A stretch of 64,000 nucleotides of DNA from Cryoendolithus antarcticus (lineage: Eukaryota; Ascomycota; Dothideomycetes; Cladosporiales; Cladosporiaceae), in NCBI GenBank assembly GCA_002077065.1, contig NAJO01000082.1, positions 1 through 64,000 of the forward strand, given 5' to 3'. This document shows positions 9,939-20,508 of the stretch, one piece after another (position 1 is the stretch's first letter; each line of letters opens with the position of its first letter). The translations under genes were made by a program, and so were the position numbers. Under the pieces are notes generated by a model. That model searched no databases. It was not told the origin of the DNA and was given only the letters and a program-made list of their open reading frames with translations.

Positions 9939-10736
9939 TCAATGCTTAGCCATCATCTTGGTCATCTTTGCGAATGTGGCTTGACGAGTCTGTTCCCAAG
10001 AGCTGAAGCCCATGAAGTCCTTCGCTCCTCCCACGGCGACTTGCTCGAAATGCTCGCTTGTCAGCCCGGCGAAAGCTTCCTCAGTGAAGTCGTTCAGCGG
10101 CATGCCAATCTCTTTGCCCTTGTCGCCGTGCTCAGCGTCGTGCAGCTCCGTCTGCACGGCGGGTGGAAACAACTCGATGATGTTGACATTCGAGCCAGCA
10201 TCCTTGAGCTGCTGCCGCTGCGTGAGGATGAGATGATGCAGCGCGGCCTTCATGGCACAGTAGTTACCGCACGGCAGGATTGGCACGAGCGCCAGACCAG
10301 AGGTGGTGTACATCAACGCAGTGTCCTTCGGAGCCTGCTTCTGTAAGAACGGCAGGAAAGCTTTGGCGAGATGAAGAGGCGATGTGTAGTCTGTCAAGAT
10401 CTCTAGCTCGAGCTTCGCGATGTCAACGCCTTTGTCCGGGTCGGTCCAATCGAGAGATCGCTGGAGTCCAGCGTTGATCCACACGCAGTCGATGTCGGGG
10501 TGGTTCTTGAAGATATCTGCCGCGAAGGCCGGAATCGCCTTAAGGTCTGTGATGTCGAATTGGACCGAGTCGACGTTGCCCTTGGATCCATGCTCGGAGA
10601 CGAATTGATCGAGCTTCTCCTGTCGACGACCAGAGACGATGACTGAGGTGCCTGTTGAGACGAATTTGGAGGCGAGGGCGTAGCCTATGCCACTCGTGGC
10701 GCCTAGAACGAGGACTTTGCTGTAGCGGAAAGACAT
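9939..10736 (-). CDS. Short-chain dehydrogenase/reductase (classical SDR)
   Basis: Intronless, 265 residues, a normal classical SDR length. The cofactor motif is LGATSGIG (residues 11-18), with SGRRQEK at the end of the second strand suggesting NADP(H). Next come NAG (88-90), catalytic Ser146, and Tyr159/Lys163 in YCAMK. The overall pattern, including IELFPPAVQTELHD after the active site, resembles the DltE-like oxidoreductases. There is no signal peptide or membrane anchor, so it is probably cytosolic. The substrate cannot be told. It converges with the sugar transporter and diverges from the DHA2-type transporter across 587 bp. Confidence 0.88.
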   Translation of the reverse strand: MSFRYSKVLVLGATSGIGYALASKFVSTGTSVIVSGRRQEKLDQFVSEHGSKGNVDSVQFDITDLKAIPAFAADIFKNHPDIDCVWINAGLQRSLDWTDPDKGVDIAKLELEILTDYTSPLHLAKAFLPFLQKQAPKDTALMYTTSGLALVPILPCGNYCAMKAALHHLILTQRQQLKDAGSNVNIIELFPPAVQTELHDAEHGDKGKEIGMPLNDFTEEAFAGLTSEHFEQVAVGGAKDFMGFSSWEQTRQATFAKMTKMMAKH

Positions 10737-11323
10737 GGCGAAGGAATTGCGTGTTGTAGAGTGCAGGAGCAGAGAGTGACTGGACAGAGGGACAGACGAG
10801 GGGTCAGCGAAGAGAAACGATACTCACATCACTGTGAGCGTACAGTCTCCCCGACTGCCTTCATTCCGCTTCATCATGTGGATGCCATTGATATTTGCCA
10901 TCATGATGTAATGCCCGGCACATTGTGCCATGACTGCCGGAAGCGGTGGACCATCGTTCAGCGACTCCCCTGGACTCGTGGTTCATCTCATGGATATGCT
11001 GCAGTCGGATCACGCATATAGAGCGGACGCTGCAACAGCGCACTCCGAGCCCGACAGAGGCTGAGAAAGGGTCAGGCGGACAGGAAGTCAAGCATTGCTG
11101 ACAAGCATGCCAAGGAGGCGTCCTCGCTGGAAGAAGTCTCTGCCGCGCTCAGCCGATTACGGCGCCACGATGTCCGGTACTGTACGCATGATGGCGATCT
11201 GCCGAACGTAGCGTGATACGGCGATTGCGATTGCATATATGCACATAGATAGGTCTACGATGACGGTCCCAGGCGTTCGATTCCTGCTCACCAACAGGCG
11301 AAGCTGTCAGCCTCGGAGCGGAC
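10737..11323. promoter_or_regulatory. Shared intergenic region of SDR and DHA2-type MFS genes (587 bp)
   Basis: Divergent starts lie at both ends, so both promoters are here. A GTTCGATTCC word near 11277 resembles a tRNA B box, but no cloverleaf could be drawn around it. Nothing else was recognised. Confidence 0.45.
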
Positions 11324-13021
11324 ATGAAGGAAGCAAGCGAGGGACTAGACGAGGTTCATACCCAGGCTGACAGCAGCCATGACGATCAGCATTCCAGGTC
11401 TGCAGAGATACGAGGCTTCGATCAGGACCGAGTAACGCACGATGTCGAGAAGCAAGGCCATGGAGCATCGATGGCGCAAGTCGTTAGTGTCAGCTCTACC
11501 CTCACCATGTCGAAGCCTCGAACCATCGCGTTAGTACTCACGTTGACTGGCGCCGCTTTCCTCAACACCCTCTCGGTCCAAGCATGCGTGATCATCTTAC
11601 CAGCCATCGGACGAGATCTCAGCATACCAGCTGCTCGACAACAATGGATCGTCTCCGCCTACTCGCTCACCTTCGGCTGCTTCCTCTTGCTGTGGGGACG
11701 TTTGGCTGACGTCTACGGGAAACGCCTCATCTTCATCTACGGATCGTGCTGGGTGTGCATCACTACACTGATTTGCCCATTCGTTCCGAACGAGATCGGC
11801 TTCGATGTACTGCGCGGACTGCAAGGACTGGGAGCCGCTGCGAATGTACCGACGGCTATTGGTATTATTGGCGTTACCTTTGCACCAGGTAGCAAGGCGA
11901 AGACGTATGCCATAGCGACGTACTCTGCCGGCGCACCTCTGGGATCTGTGTTCGGTAATTTCTTGGGTGGCTTAGTGGGCGAGTACGCTTCCTGGAAATG
12001 GGTGTTCTGGATTTTGGCCATACTGGCAGCGTTAGTCACGATTGCTGGCCAGCTGGTGATCCCACTACCGTGTCTCAATACTGGGCCGAAGTCACTGAAA
12101 GGTGCTGTGGACTGGATCGGAGGCATGATCGTGACTGTAGCATTGATGCTGCTGCTCTTCGCACTAACACAAGGCAATATTACCGGCTGGGGAGTGTTCT
12201 GGATCCCTCTCATCATCGTGATATCGGTACTGATGCTTGGTGCATTCGTGTACTGGCAACTCTATCTGGAGAAGAAGACCACGAGGAAGCCTTTGCTGAA
12301 AGTCACGATCTTCAAGGATGTCAGAATCTCAGCTAGCTTCTTCGCTATGGCTATGTTCTTCGCCTGTAAGTCCTACTAATTCTCCATTCTACAACAGCGC
12401 TGACGAGATGCAGCATTTAACAACTTTCTCATCTTCGCTACCTACTTCTACCAAGACTATCTCGGGTTGAGTAGCATACAAACGACGATCCGTTTCATCC
12501 CTACGGGTGTCGTAGGTGTGTTGACAGTCTTCATCACTTCTCAGCTCCTGGCTCGCATCTCAGTACACTACATCATCATGTGGGGCATGCTCTGCTGCGC
12601 AATCTCGTCTCTGCTGTTCGCGATACCGATTCCGGCGGACACGATATACTGGGCTTGGGGCTTCCCAGCGATGTGTCTATCCGTCTTCGGTGCTGACACG
12701 CTGTTCCCTTCGTTGGTCTTGTATGTCTCACATGCACTGCCGAAGGAGAATCAAGCAGTGGGTGGAGCTAGTATCAACGCCTTTGGGCAAGTCGGACGAG
12801 CGGTTGGGTTAGCTATTGGCACGGCGCTACAAGTTGCTGTGCAAGCTAGCAAACAGGGCGGTCATGCTGCTGTCACTGGCGAAGGCTCGGAGCGCAGCGT
12901 TGCTTTCTTGCAAGGTATCCGAGCGGCCGAGTGGTTCAATGTCGGACTTGCACTTGCAGGCTTCGTTGTTGTGGCAGTAGCGTTTCGAGGAGCTGGGATA
13001 TTGGGCACAGCGAAAAAGTAA
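11324..13021 (+). CDS. MFS drug:H+ antiporter, DHA2 (14-TMS) type
   Basis: Two exons (11324-12365 and 12414-13021) with a 48-nt intron give 549 residues. A charged, cytosolic N-terminus of about 65 residues precedes the first membrane helix (TIALVLTLTGAAFLNTL). Motif A is present as LLWGRLADVYGKRLIF, and an antiporter-type motif C segment follows (TYSAGAPLGSVFGNFLGG). About 14 hydrophobic segments can be counted, including the two extra central ones typical of DHA2 proteins (GGMIVTVALMLLLFAL and IPLIIVISVLMLGAF). Members export drugs, mycotoxins or basic compounds across the plasma membrane; the substrate is unknown. It converges on the carboxylesterase gene with only 45 bp between stop codons. 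Confidence 0.88.
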
Positions 13022-13066
13022 TTTCGCTTCGACAATACAGGTGGTAGACTATACACGGAATATGGC

Positions 13067-14751
13067 TTAAAGCCTAGACTTTCCTTCGTCACCGTTGAGT
13101 AGATCCCACACCTCCAGACCCTGTTCCCAGCGGTCATCTTCCCACACGTCAGTCTTCCCATCTGCTCGAAGTCGCCGCATCTGCTTTGGATCACTCGGAC
13201 CCCATTGCACATCATCGCCCCTCACAAATGCTGCAAACTGCTCATTCCAGTCCTTGAGCATGTCCTTCTCTCCTGCTGTCAGACCATCGCCGCATGCGCC
13301 CCAAAACCAGATCGAATCGAGATCAGTAGCATGAGTGACGCCCCAATCGGGCGGAATGATGGCGTCCACGCACTTCATCCGCATGTCGAATCTGTATCGC
13401 AGAACGTCTTCACCAGCAACAAGACCGCCTTTGAACAGTGCATTGTGAAATCCTCGCTCAAGATTGTGGACTTGACAGTCAGCGTATATGTGACCGAAGA
13501 GGTCCGGCCAGTCTTTATACCCCTTAGGTAGATCATACGTGCCTTTGCAGTAGTGTTTCATGAGCTTCTCCACCACTACAGAAGGGTAGTCGGCGGTGAG
13601 TCGTGTCTTTACGGCAGCGTAGCTATCTGAAGGTGTCCGCCAGGAACGGTAAGAGTTGTGCTCGTCACGACATTCGCCATTCATGAGCTTGATCTTACGA
13701 CGCTTCATGCGCTTCGCAAAGTCGCCGCTGTTGATGTGTGAGATGATCGTGGATGATATGAATGAGTCGTCGCTGTACGCGCGAAATTCGGAGCGCGTGA
13801 GGTGGTGCTGGGCTGCCACCAGTCCCGTTGCTGGTACAGCCCTGAGCTTGGTGAGCTTCTCGGTGGCCGATGATTTATGAGCGATTCCGAGGACAGCACA
13901 GAGCTCATCGAACTGCGTCTGATGTTGATCCAGACTCCTCGGCTGTACACCAGGAGAATTTGACCACATTATCGCTCGTTTGATGATTGCCTTCTCATCC
14001 GAAACAAAGTAGAGCTCGTGCGCAAGTTGCTGAAAAGTTGAATGTGCGCCTGCTGAGTAACCTGCCAGAGTCACGTTGGTTTGGTCACCGCTGAAAAGGG
14101 ATACATTCTTCCATGCCCACTCGATTGCGAGACGCTGGTCCCAGAAGCCGCAGTTGCCTGTAGCTTCGACGTTATCCTTACGTGCTTCGTCATCCAGCTC
14201 GTGGCTGGCGAGAAACCCGAATGCATTCACTCGATATGCGGGTGCTACGATGATGGCCTTGAAGGCTGTCTCGGTAAGCAAGGGCTGCCGAGCGTTGTCA
14301 GCCGTGCACAGATGTATTTTAGCAAAGACGACAAGCATACAACGAGTGATTCTGGTGCCATGTTCGGATCGCCCCACTGCAGATAGCCTCCATGTAAGTA
14401 CACAAAGCAGGGCCAGCCACCTTTTGGTGCAGTACCTGCCGGGATGTAGAGGTTCAATTGCAGGCAGTTCTCATCCCACAAAGACTTATCATCTTCATCC
14501 CATGGCTGAGGACAGACGGCAGCAGATCCAGTGAAGCGTCCCGGGCTCGCTCTTGTGCCAAGCTGGTAACATGGTGGCAGTGGTCTTGGGCGACGGAATC
14601 GATACTTGCCTACCGGAGGCAACGCGTATGGCAGACCACCGAAGTAATGTAGCGAGGGTTTGTCATGGATGGATAGAGTCAGTCCCTCGATGTGGCCAAG
14701 TGGTCCAGCATTGAACGGGTAAGCAGATTGCTCGTATGAAGCAGAAGGCAT
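13067..14751 (-). CDS. Type-B carboxylesterase/lipase-like alpha/beta hydrolase
   Basis: Two exons (14751-14341 and 14284-13067) give 542 residues, the usual length for this family. The 56-nt intron uses GTATGC..GGCAG. The oxyanion-hole segment is PCFVYLHGGYLQWGDP, and the nucleophile elbow is LAGYSAGAHS, with Ser in G-x-S-x-G. Early motifs YFGGLPYALPPVGKYRFRRP and DENCLQLNLYIP are typical of the carboxylesterase type-B family. The Met at 14751 was chosen because it precedes the conserved start; an in-frame upstream Met (14832) adds 27 residues. No signal peptide is evident from 14751, so it is probably intracellular. It hydrolyses carboxylic esters; the natural substrate is unknown. Confidence 0.88.
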
Positions 14752-15203
14752 TCTGACAACGAGCAAGAAGGGAGATCGGAAGAATGTTTCGTTGTGACTC
14801 TGAGGACAGTCTTGCAGACTTACTGATCGCAACTATCTGCTTTCATCAGCCCACTACTACCTACAAGAAGCGTGTCTGCGTTGAACAAAGGTCTTGCGGT
14901 CTTCCTCACTAACGTCTCGACCTTCCTCATCGGCCAAGCCGCCTCGGCCTTGTCCCCGCGGCAGGGGTCCAGCAACTGACGTCGGTGTTGGACGACGAAC
15001 TCGACGGGTCAACGTCTCCACGTTGTGCCTTGTTTGAGCCCTGCGAGAGGAGAGGGACAGAGTTGCTGCATGAAACGCGTTGAGCAGACACGGCACGCAC
15101 TCCAACAACAGCTATAGGTAGGTTCTTGTTGCTATCCTGTCTCCGTCCATCCCCAATTGTTCTACAGCTTCGAAGGCACCATTTCATCCACTATTACAAC
15201 GTA
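14752..15203. promoter_or_regulatory. Shared upstream region of esterase and H-type lectin genes (452 bp)
   Basis: The two genes start divergently on either side. Short ORFs inside are Arg/Ser-rich and lack motifs. No specific regulatory site was recognised. Confidence 0.45.
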
Positions 15204-16301
15204 ATGTCTTCATGGATGCCCAGCTTTGGCGGCGGTGGTAAAGGTCAGGAAGAGGAAGCAAAGCAATGGCGCGAAGGCACATTGGGCACGGGCGATGAGT
15301 TCTTCACGCACTCTCGCGATCCCGGTGAAGACAATGGACACTTCAAGGTCTCCGACGTGCGACCCAAGCCGAAGACAGCGGACAGAGGTGCTTCACGTCT
15401 GGTGCGGTTGCCGAAAGGGCACTACGAGAAGCCGCCAGTGGTGAGTCGCAACGCTGTAATACATTGCCTCGCCGGGAATTATAGCTGATGCCCACGCGTA
15501 GATCGCCAAAGGTCTCAAGATGCTCGACCTCAATGGTGCTTCGAAAGACCATTTCGAGAAGGCTGCGCTAGATCTGCATGTCGAAGTCTTTGTTGACAAC
15601 GAGCGCATTGTGTCACCGCTGGTACAAGCCTGGCTTTCGGATGAGAAGACACAGCTCATCTACGACGCCGAATTAGTCTGGATGGAGGCGAAGGAAGATG
15701 CGCACGACTCTGCCTTTCTTACGACGACTTTCGATCTGACCAAAGGCGAGACCGAGAAGTCAATGAAATATCCAAAGAGTTTTCCGAAAGACACAGAGGT
15801 TGAGGTGTCGGGCTGGTTGCAAGGCTTCCGGTTCAAGACGGACGACAAGGCGGATTACCAGTGCGACTTCTACTCGAGCAAGGTGACGAACAAGGGCTTC
15901 ACGGCGCATGTGGATTGCGGTGAGAGCTGTGAGAGGCTTGACGTTACCTGGATCGTGAACAAGAAGGGCAAGAAGAAGGTCGCAACTGGAAGCTTCAGCA
16001 CAGAGGACGTTGAGGACAAGAAGGACGGGTCGGTTAGTGGTAAGGTTGAGTTCGAGAAGGGGACGTTCACCTCGGCGCCTACAGTGCTAGTCGCATTGAG
16101 CCAGTTTGATCTCAAGGGAGGGCAAGATCTGAAGATCGGGGTAGAGGTGTCAGATGTGAGCAAGACTGGCTTCAAGTGGACAATCAGTAAGTGCCCTCGA
16201 AGCTTCCGATCTGTCACTCGACTGACCCATTTGCAGAGGCTGGCGGGAAAGATGCCTTGCGAAGCGCAGAAGCGACGTACTTTACGCTCGGCTATGCATG
16301 A
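15204..16301 (+). CDS. H-type lectin domain protein
   Basis: Three exons (15204-15440, 15502-16186, 16237-16301) give 328 residues. The C-terminal 80-90 residues carry the H-type lectin pattern seen in Discoidin I and Helix pomatia agglutinin: TGSFSTEDVEDKKDGSVSGK, then FEKGTFTSAPTVLVALSQFD, then VSDVSKTGFKWTI. The last exon adds AGGKDALRSAEATYFTLGYA after a 50-nt intron. An earlier segment (residues about 80-230) holds a second beta-rich region with VEVSGWLQGFRFKTDDKADY, perhaps a related domain. There is no signal peptide, so it is probably cytosolic like several fungal lectins. The carbohydrate ligand and role are unknown. Its stop codon is 29 bp from that of the convergent dihydroorotase gene. 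Confidence 0.75.
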
Positions 16302-16330
16302 TAGCAAGCCTCTGTACATGTATGCAACAC

Positions 16331-17567
16331 TTACGACAGGTTCCACTTCAACCATTCCACACCCCACGTCATCTTCCCTCTTCGGAACGGCACCACTTCG
16401 ATGCTTCCGTCTGGCGTGCGCAAGATATCTTGCACTGGCTTAGTAGGCTTCCTCAGGATTATCCCCTCCTTGCGCTCATCTTCTACTTCGTAAAACTTGC
16501 GACCAAAGCTGCTGACGAAGTTCGCTAGCTTCTCTTCCGTCACATCCGATTCTTTGATGACATCCATCTGAATCCCGATCTCGAGCGCATCAACCACCAA
16601 GCCGACGGCGTTCGGCTGGGTGAAGACCCCGGCAGCGACTTTGTCACCACGTTTCGAGATTGCTGGATGAGGCGCTGAGTCTGTACCCAGGAAGAACTTC
16701 GAATTCCCACCGACTGCAGTCCTGAGCAATGCCCGCCGATCTGATGGGAGCTTCGCCACCGGTTTGCAGAAGCTGTGTGGATCGCCTGCCCAGTCGTCTA
16801 CAGTAAGGAAGAGATGGTGCGAGGTAAGAGTAGCTGCAACATTTGGACCGCAGGACTTCACTGCCTCGATCGCAGCTTCTGATGTGCAGTGCTCGAGAAT
16901 GATGCGCAATTTAGGGAAGCGCTTGTGCAAATCTAGTAAAGTCGGCAGGAATGCTTCCTCGGCGTTCAGGACTGTCACATCAGATCCGGGAGATGATGGC
17001 TTCTCGCCATGGAGGTTGAGCACCATGTTCTGTCTTTGCATCTCCTCGAACACCGGGTAGAAAGGCTCGTAGGAGACGACGCCTTCGTTCGAGTGAGTGG
17101 TGACGCCATGAGGGTATGACTTGACGCCTGTGATGCCGGCCTTCTTGGCCTCGATGATGGTGTCCGGAGAGATGTTGGGGTGGAGGTAAAGAGACATGAG
17201 GAAAGTGACGTTGGGTTCGAGTTCATGAAGGCGGCTGCGGTAGTCGAGCGCGTGTTGGACTGTGGTGATGGGCGGGACGAGATTGGGCTATGGGTCGTTT
17301 CAGCCATGCGTTCATTATCAGCGCGAATACAGCCCACCATCACGAAGACCGTGTTGACTCCAGCTTGGCGTATCGTAGGACTGCGACATATTGATTAGTC
17401 AGGATTCGTTCGATGTCCCAACGGAGCTCATCTTACACCACCAGCTCTGTCATAGCACCCTCACGCAAGTGAACGTGCATGTCCGCCGCAGCTGGCAGCT
17501 CGCAGCCATCGAGTCTGTCAAGCGGCGACATATCTCTTGTCGGTTCTCTGGTGAGTTTGAACGGCAT
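16331..17567 (-). CDS. ura4: Dihydroorotase (pyrimidine biosynthesis, URA4-type)
   Basis: Three exons (17567-17437, 17380-17338, 17287-16331) give 376 residues, close to yeast Ura4. The second exon is only 43 nt. Metal-binding and catalytic features of class II dihydroorotases are all present: DMHVHLREG near residue 30, GVKSYPHG with the Lys that becomes carboxylated, NLHGE, ILEHCTSE, and LGTDSAPH with the catalytic Asp. After splicing, exon 2 supplies PTIRQAGVNTVFVM and exon 3 starts PNLVPPITTVQHAL, as in the family. The enzyme closes N-carbamoyl-aspartate to dihydroorotate, the third step of de novo UMP synthesis, in the cytosol. The stop codon is 29 bp from the convergent lectin gene, so the transcripts probably overlap. 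Confidence 0.93.
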
Positions 17568-18488
17568 CTTGATCCTGGCTTGTACGCTTCACAGTGAGGT
17601 TTTGCTGCACGGGCCCGATTGCTTGGCGGAAGTTGTGCTGCTCAACTTCACACTGCAAACCACGCGACTTGTCTCGATACGCGCCAGATGTTGTGCATTT
17701 TTCGAGAAGAGGAGATGCTATTCGGATCCAAAAAGCAAGCTCTCGACCACGGAGCAATGTTCACAGCCATGCGCGTACCGTATCTGGCGCCCGGCTGCCG
17801 TAAATGGCTCAGTTCCGGGAATGAGAAAGCTCCTCCACCTTCCTCCTCGTCAGCTCGGTGGCTGATCACAAAGCGAAGCTATACACAGTCCGAGTGCCTC
17901 GCTTATCTCTATGCACCCATGCTAACCGATCTCGAGCACTACCTCAAGACCAGGCTACGCAGAATAGAGTAACACCTTAGTTGATGTACAGCCACAGCAA
18001 GCACCTAGCGTGGTCTACTGTAGCAAGGCGAGTATCTCTTCACTATCTCTTTAGCCCACTATACGCTTTGCTTGATATGATGATCTACCACCTCATGTAG
18101 TCGTTGTAAGTCAGTCGCGTCTCCACGTGGCTCGATGCAGGCCGCCGCATGTCCTACTTCTGACTCACTGCGCGTACCCGTTGCTGCCAGGCATCGCTGT
18201 CCCTGAGACTTCCTCTCAATTACCACCACCTTTGTCTGTTGCTATCACAAAGCGACGGTAAGGAAAGCTCGGCCAAGATGCAAGACAACGACGCAAACAC
18301 AGGTGGACAAGCATCAGTCTGGCTTCAGAAGGCTCTGAGCAGCAATCAGTCCACGATGCTATTTTGTACAAGCAGAAGCCGACGAAGGTTCTTGACTTGC
18401 TCCAGCTTCAGAACGCTGATGCTGGAGAGACATCCTCCAAATTGCTCTAGCAATCTCGCAACCTGTATCACAAGTCTTTCTGATTGCC
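17568..18488. other. Intergenic, 921 bp (divergent promoters)
   Basis: This lies between the dihydroorotase start and the zinc-finger start. ORFs up to 128 codons occur but have no family motif and overlap each other on both strands. I regard the stretch as non-coding. Confidence 0.5.
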
Positions 18489-20282
18489 ATGAGCACCACG
18501 CAAGCTAACGGCGCGAATGTCAACCACTCTTCCGATCCAGGACATCCATCCCACGCGCCATACTTTGCTCCTCTACGCCCCTCGTACTTCATAGCCCGCC
18601 CAGATGGCGTCTTGGTCCCTCTTGTCCCAGTCGACGAGCTCTCACCCCAGATTCGCCTCACTGGAACTGGACGTTCTCTGAACTACCAAGACACATTCGG
18701 CATGCAATATGTCGGCACGCTTCCGTACACTGGCAAGTACTACGATCTCGAGACTGACCAAGTGGTCTCCGCTGCAGCATCTACGCCACAGCATGTCCCA
18801 ACACATTCGCATCCTCCTAGCACCCATCACTCCATCCTGGGGAAGCCCTTCTTAGCTCCAGATGCGATGGTCCGGCAGGGTATGGGCAAGTCTGACGTTG
18901 CTGCTCGTACGACTCTCCCTGCTGCGCTGCACCACAGCACACAGCCTCGTCCTGCATCTGCCGCAGCTTTAGCCACAAATTGGCGTAAGCCCGCAACTGA
19001 GAGCATCGAGAAGACCCAAGCGACGATCGATGCCATCCTCGCAGCCAATGTCAACACTACGAAAGCCGATGTTTTGGCGTCCAAGTCCACCCTTCCCGCC
19101 TCCGGCACTGCACCAGACCAGGAGAAGAAGGTGTACTGCACGCACTGGATCCGCCACGGTGAGTGCGACTACACTCAGCAAGGCTGTCTGTACAAGCATG
19201 AGATGCCCGACAAGACCACCTTGGAGTCCATCGGCTTTCGCACCGTGCCTCGCTGGTATGTGGAGAAGACTGCGCCGAAGCTGGAGGGTATGAGTTCGAA
19301 GCCGACTGTTAGTCTGCCGATGAGAGCTGCGGAATGGCTCAAGCCGTCTGATGACAGCGATAGTGACGGGGATGTTGATAGGAGCTTCTCCGAGTCGCCA
19401 GAGAACGGTAATGATGAGTGTGAGATCGAAGTTGACGCGGCCTTGGAAGTGGCGAACAAGCCAGCGGAGTCGGACGCTTCGCCTACACTCTCGTTCGAGC
19501 TCGTCTCTGCGCCGAGCAGCGCAATTGCTGAGAACGGAGGCCGCAAGTCATCCGCTGGGAGCGATCTCATCGACTTAGGGTTAGGGGTTAGGTTCGATCC
19601 CGACCTCACGGTATCCACATTCTCGCCAAATGTCAACACGCTACCAGCAACTTCAAGCTCTTCGCCATCAAGCTCCGAGCAAAGTTCCCCCTGCCAGTCG
19701 TCTGCAAGCCCGCTAGGCGCCGAGAGCACGGTCAGCCGTAGGCCTAGGCCACGCAAAGTCTTCGTGCCCGCTGGCGAGTCGCCAGAGCAGCACATCGCTG
19801 AAGCCCGCGTCCGATTCACCCGCACTCGCGATGCTGAGATCGCTGATCAAGCAGCTGTTCCCACTGCCAGCACCGAGATAGTCGCGAGATCAACTGTGGC
19901 AGCCGAGCAGTCCCTTGAGCTCGCCGCTGCACCTCGCAAAGACGGCATGATGGCTTCCAAACATGCGCCACCCTCGCCATTCGGAGCCGGATGTTCTGGC
20001 CCGAAGGGCGTGAAAGTTCTTACCCGCCGGCACTCCTCGTGGAACGGGCTCAATCGTCCATCGACGAGCGCGTCCAGCCAGCCTGCAGCTCCGATGAAAG
20101 CTTCCATAGTCGACAAGTCACCTGCAAGTCAGCAGACAGCCTTCCTGACCCGCATGAGGAAAGGTGATGAGCTCGCTGCTCGGCGTCGCAAGCCTGTGAG
20201 GTGGAGAGAGATGTCGGAAGGTGCCGCAAAGGCAGTCAAGCCGCCAGCTCCAACTGATATGGCGAAGCTGAAGAGCTCGTGA
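18489..20282 (+). CDS. CCCH-type zinc-finger protein
   Basis: Intronless, 597 residues. One zinc finger near residues 216-238 reads CTHWIRHGECDYTQQGCLYKH, a C-x8-C-x6-C-x3-H arrangement. Such fingers usually bind RNA, as in splicing or mRNA-decay factors, though the target is unknown. The N-terminus (residues 20-90) has a compact conserved-looking block, FIARPDGVLVPLVPVDELSP followed by GMQYVGTLPYTGKYYDLET. The rest is Ser/Pro/Ala-rich and probably disordered, with a basic, Arg-rich patch near the end (LAARRRKPVRWREM). Within the coding sequence, 19576-19596 contains a telomere-like TTAGGGTTAGGGG tract encoding DLGLGVRF. Confidence 0.8.
   Translation: MSTTQANGANVNHSSDPGHPSHAPYFAPLRPSYFIARPDGVLVPLVPVDELSPQIRLTGTGRSLNYQDTFGMQYVGTLPYTGKYYDLETDQVVSAAASTPQHVPTHSHPPSTHHSILGKPFLAPDAMVRQGMGKSDVAARTTLPAALHHSTQPRPASAAALATNWRKPATESIEKTQATIDAILAANVNTTKADVLASKSTLPASGTAPDQEKKVYCTHWIRHGECDYTQQGCLYKHEMPDKTTLESIGFRTVPRWYVEKTAPKLEGMSSKPTVSLPMRAAEWLKPSDDSDSDGDVDRSFSESPENGNDECEIEVDAALEVANKPAESDASPTLSFELVSAPSSAIAENGGRKSSAGSDLIDLGLGVRFDPDLTVSTFSPNVNTLPATSSSSPSSSEQSSPCQSSASPLGAESTVSRRPRPRKVFVPAGESPEQHIAEARVRFTRTRDAEIADQAAVPTASTEIVARSTVAAEQSLELAAAPRKDGMMASKHAPPSPFGAGCSGPKGVKVLTRRHSSWNGLNRPSTSASSQPAAPMKASIVDKSPASQQTAFLTRMRKGDELAARRRKPVRWREMSEGAAKAVKPPAPTDMAKLKSS
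19576..19596 (+). repeat. Telomere-like TTAGGG tract inside a coding region
   Basis: The sequence TTAGGGTTAGGGGTTAGG lies inside the zinc-finger gene. It is nearly three telomere units with one extra G. It is in frame and encodes Leu-Gly-Leu-Gly-Val-Arg, so it may be coincidental codon use or an old captured telomere repeat. Confidence 0.6.
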
Positions 20283-20508
20283 AGATGTATGCGGTTGCTG
20301 GAATGTGGATTGAAGCAGGGGGTGGATGCGTTATGAGATGATCCGGATGAGATGTGTTAGGAGGAGGTGATGATGGGAGTCTTATTCTGTCGCGACCAAT
20401 TGGTCTTGCGGCATGGGTAGGTATCAGTCATTTTTGCGCATACACTCATACACATACATACATCGCATTGCTGGTTGCCCATCTCTGTCCTTCACTTGTA
20501 CAGTCTCA

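Noticed and set aside
11230..11300. tRNA-like B box (GTTCGATTCC) near 11277
   Set aside because: Only a four-pair stem forms around it, and no A box, anticodon arm or acceptor stem could be matched upstream.
884..14751. Secondary-metabolite cluster
   Set aside because: No synthase, prenyltransferase, P450 or cluster regulator is present; tailoring-type genes alone do not support it.
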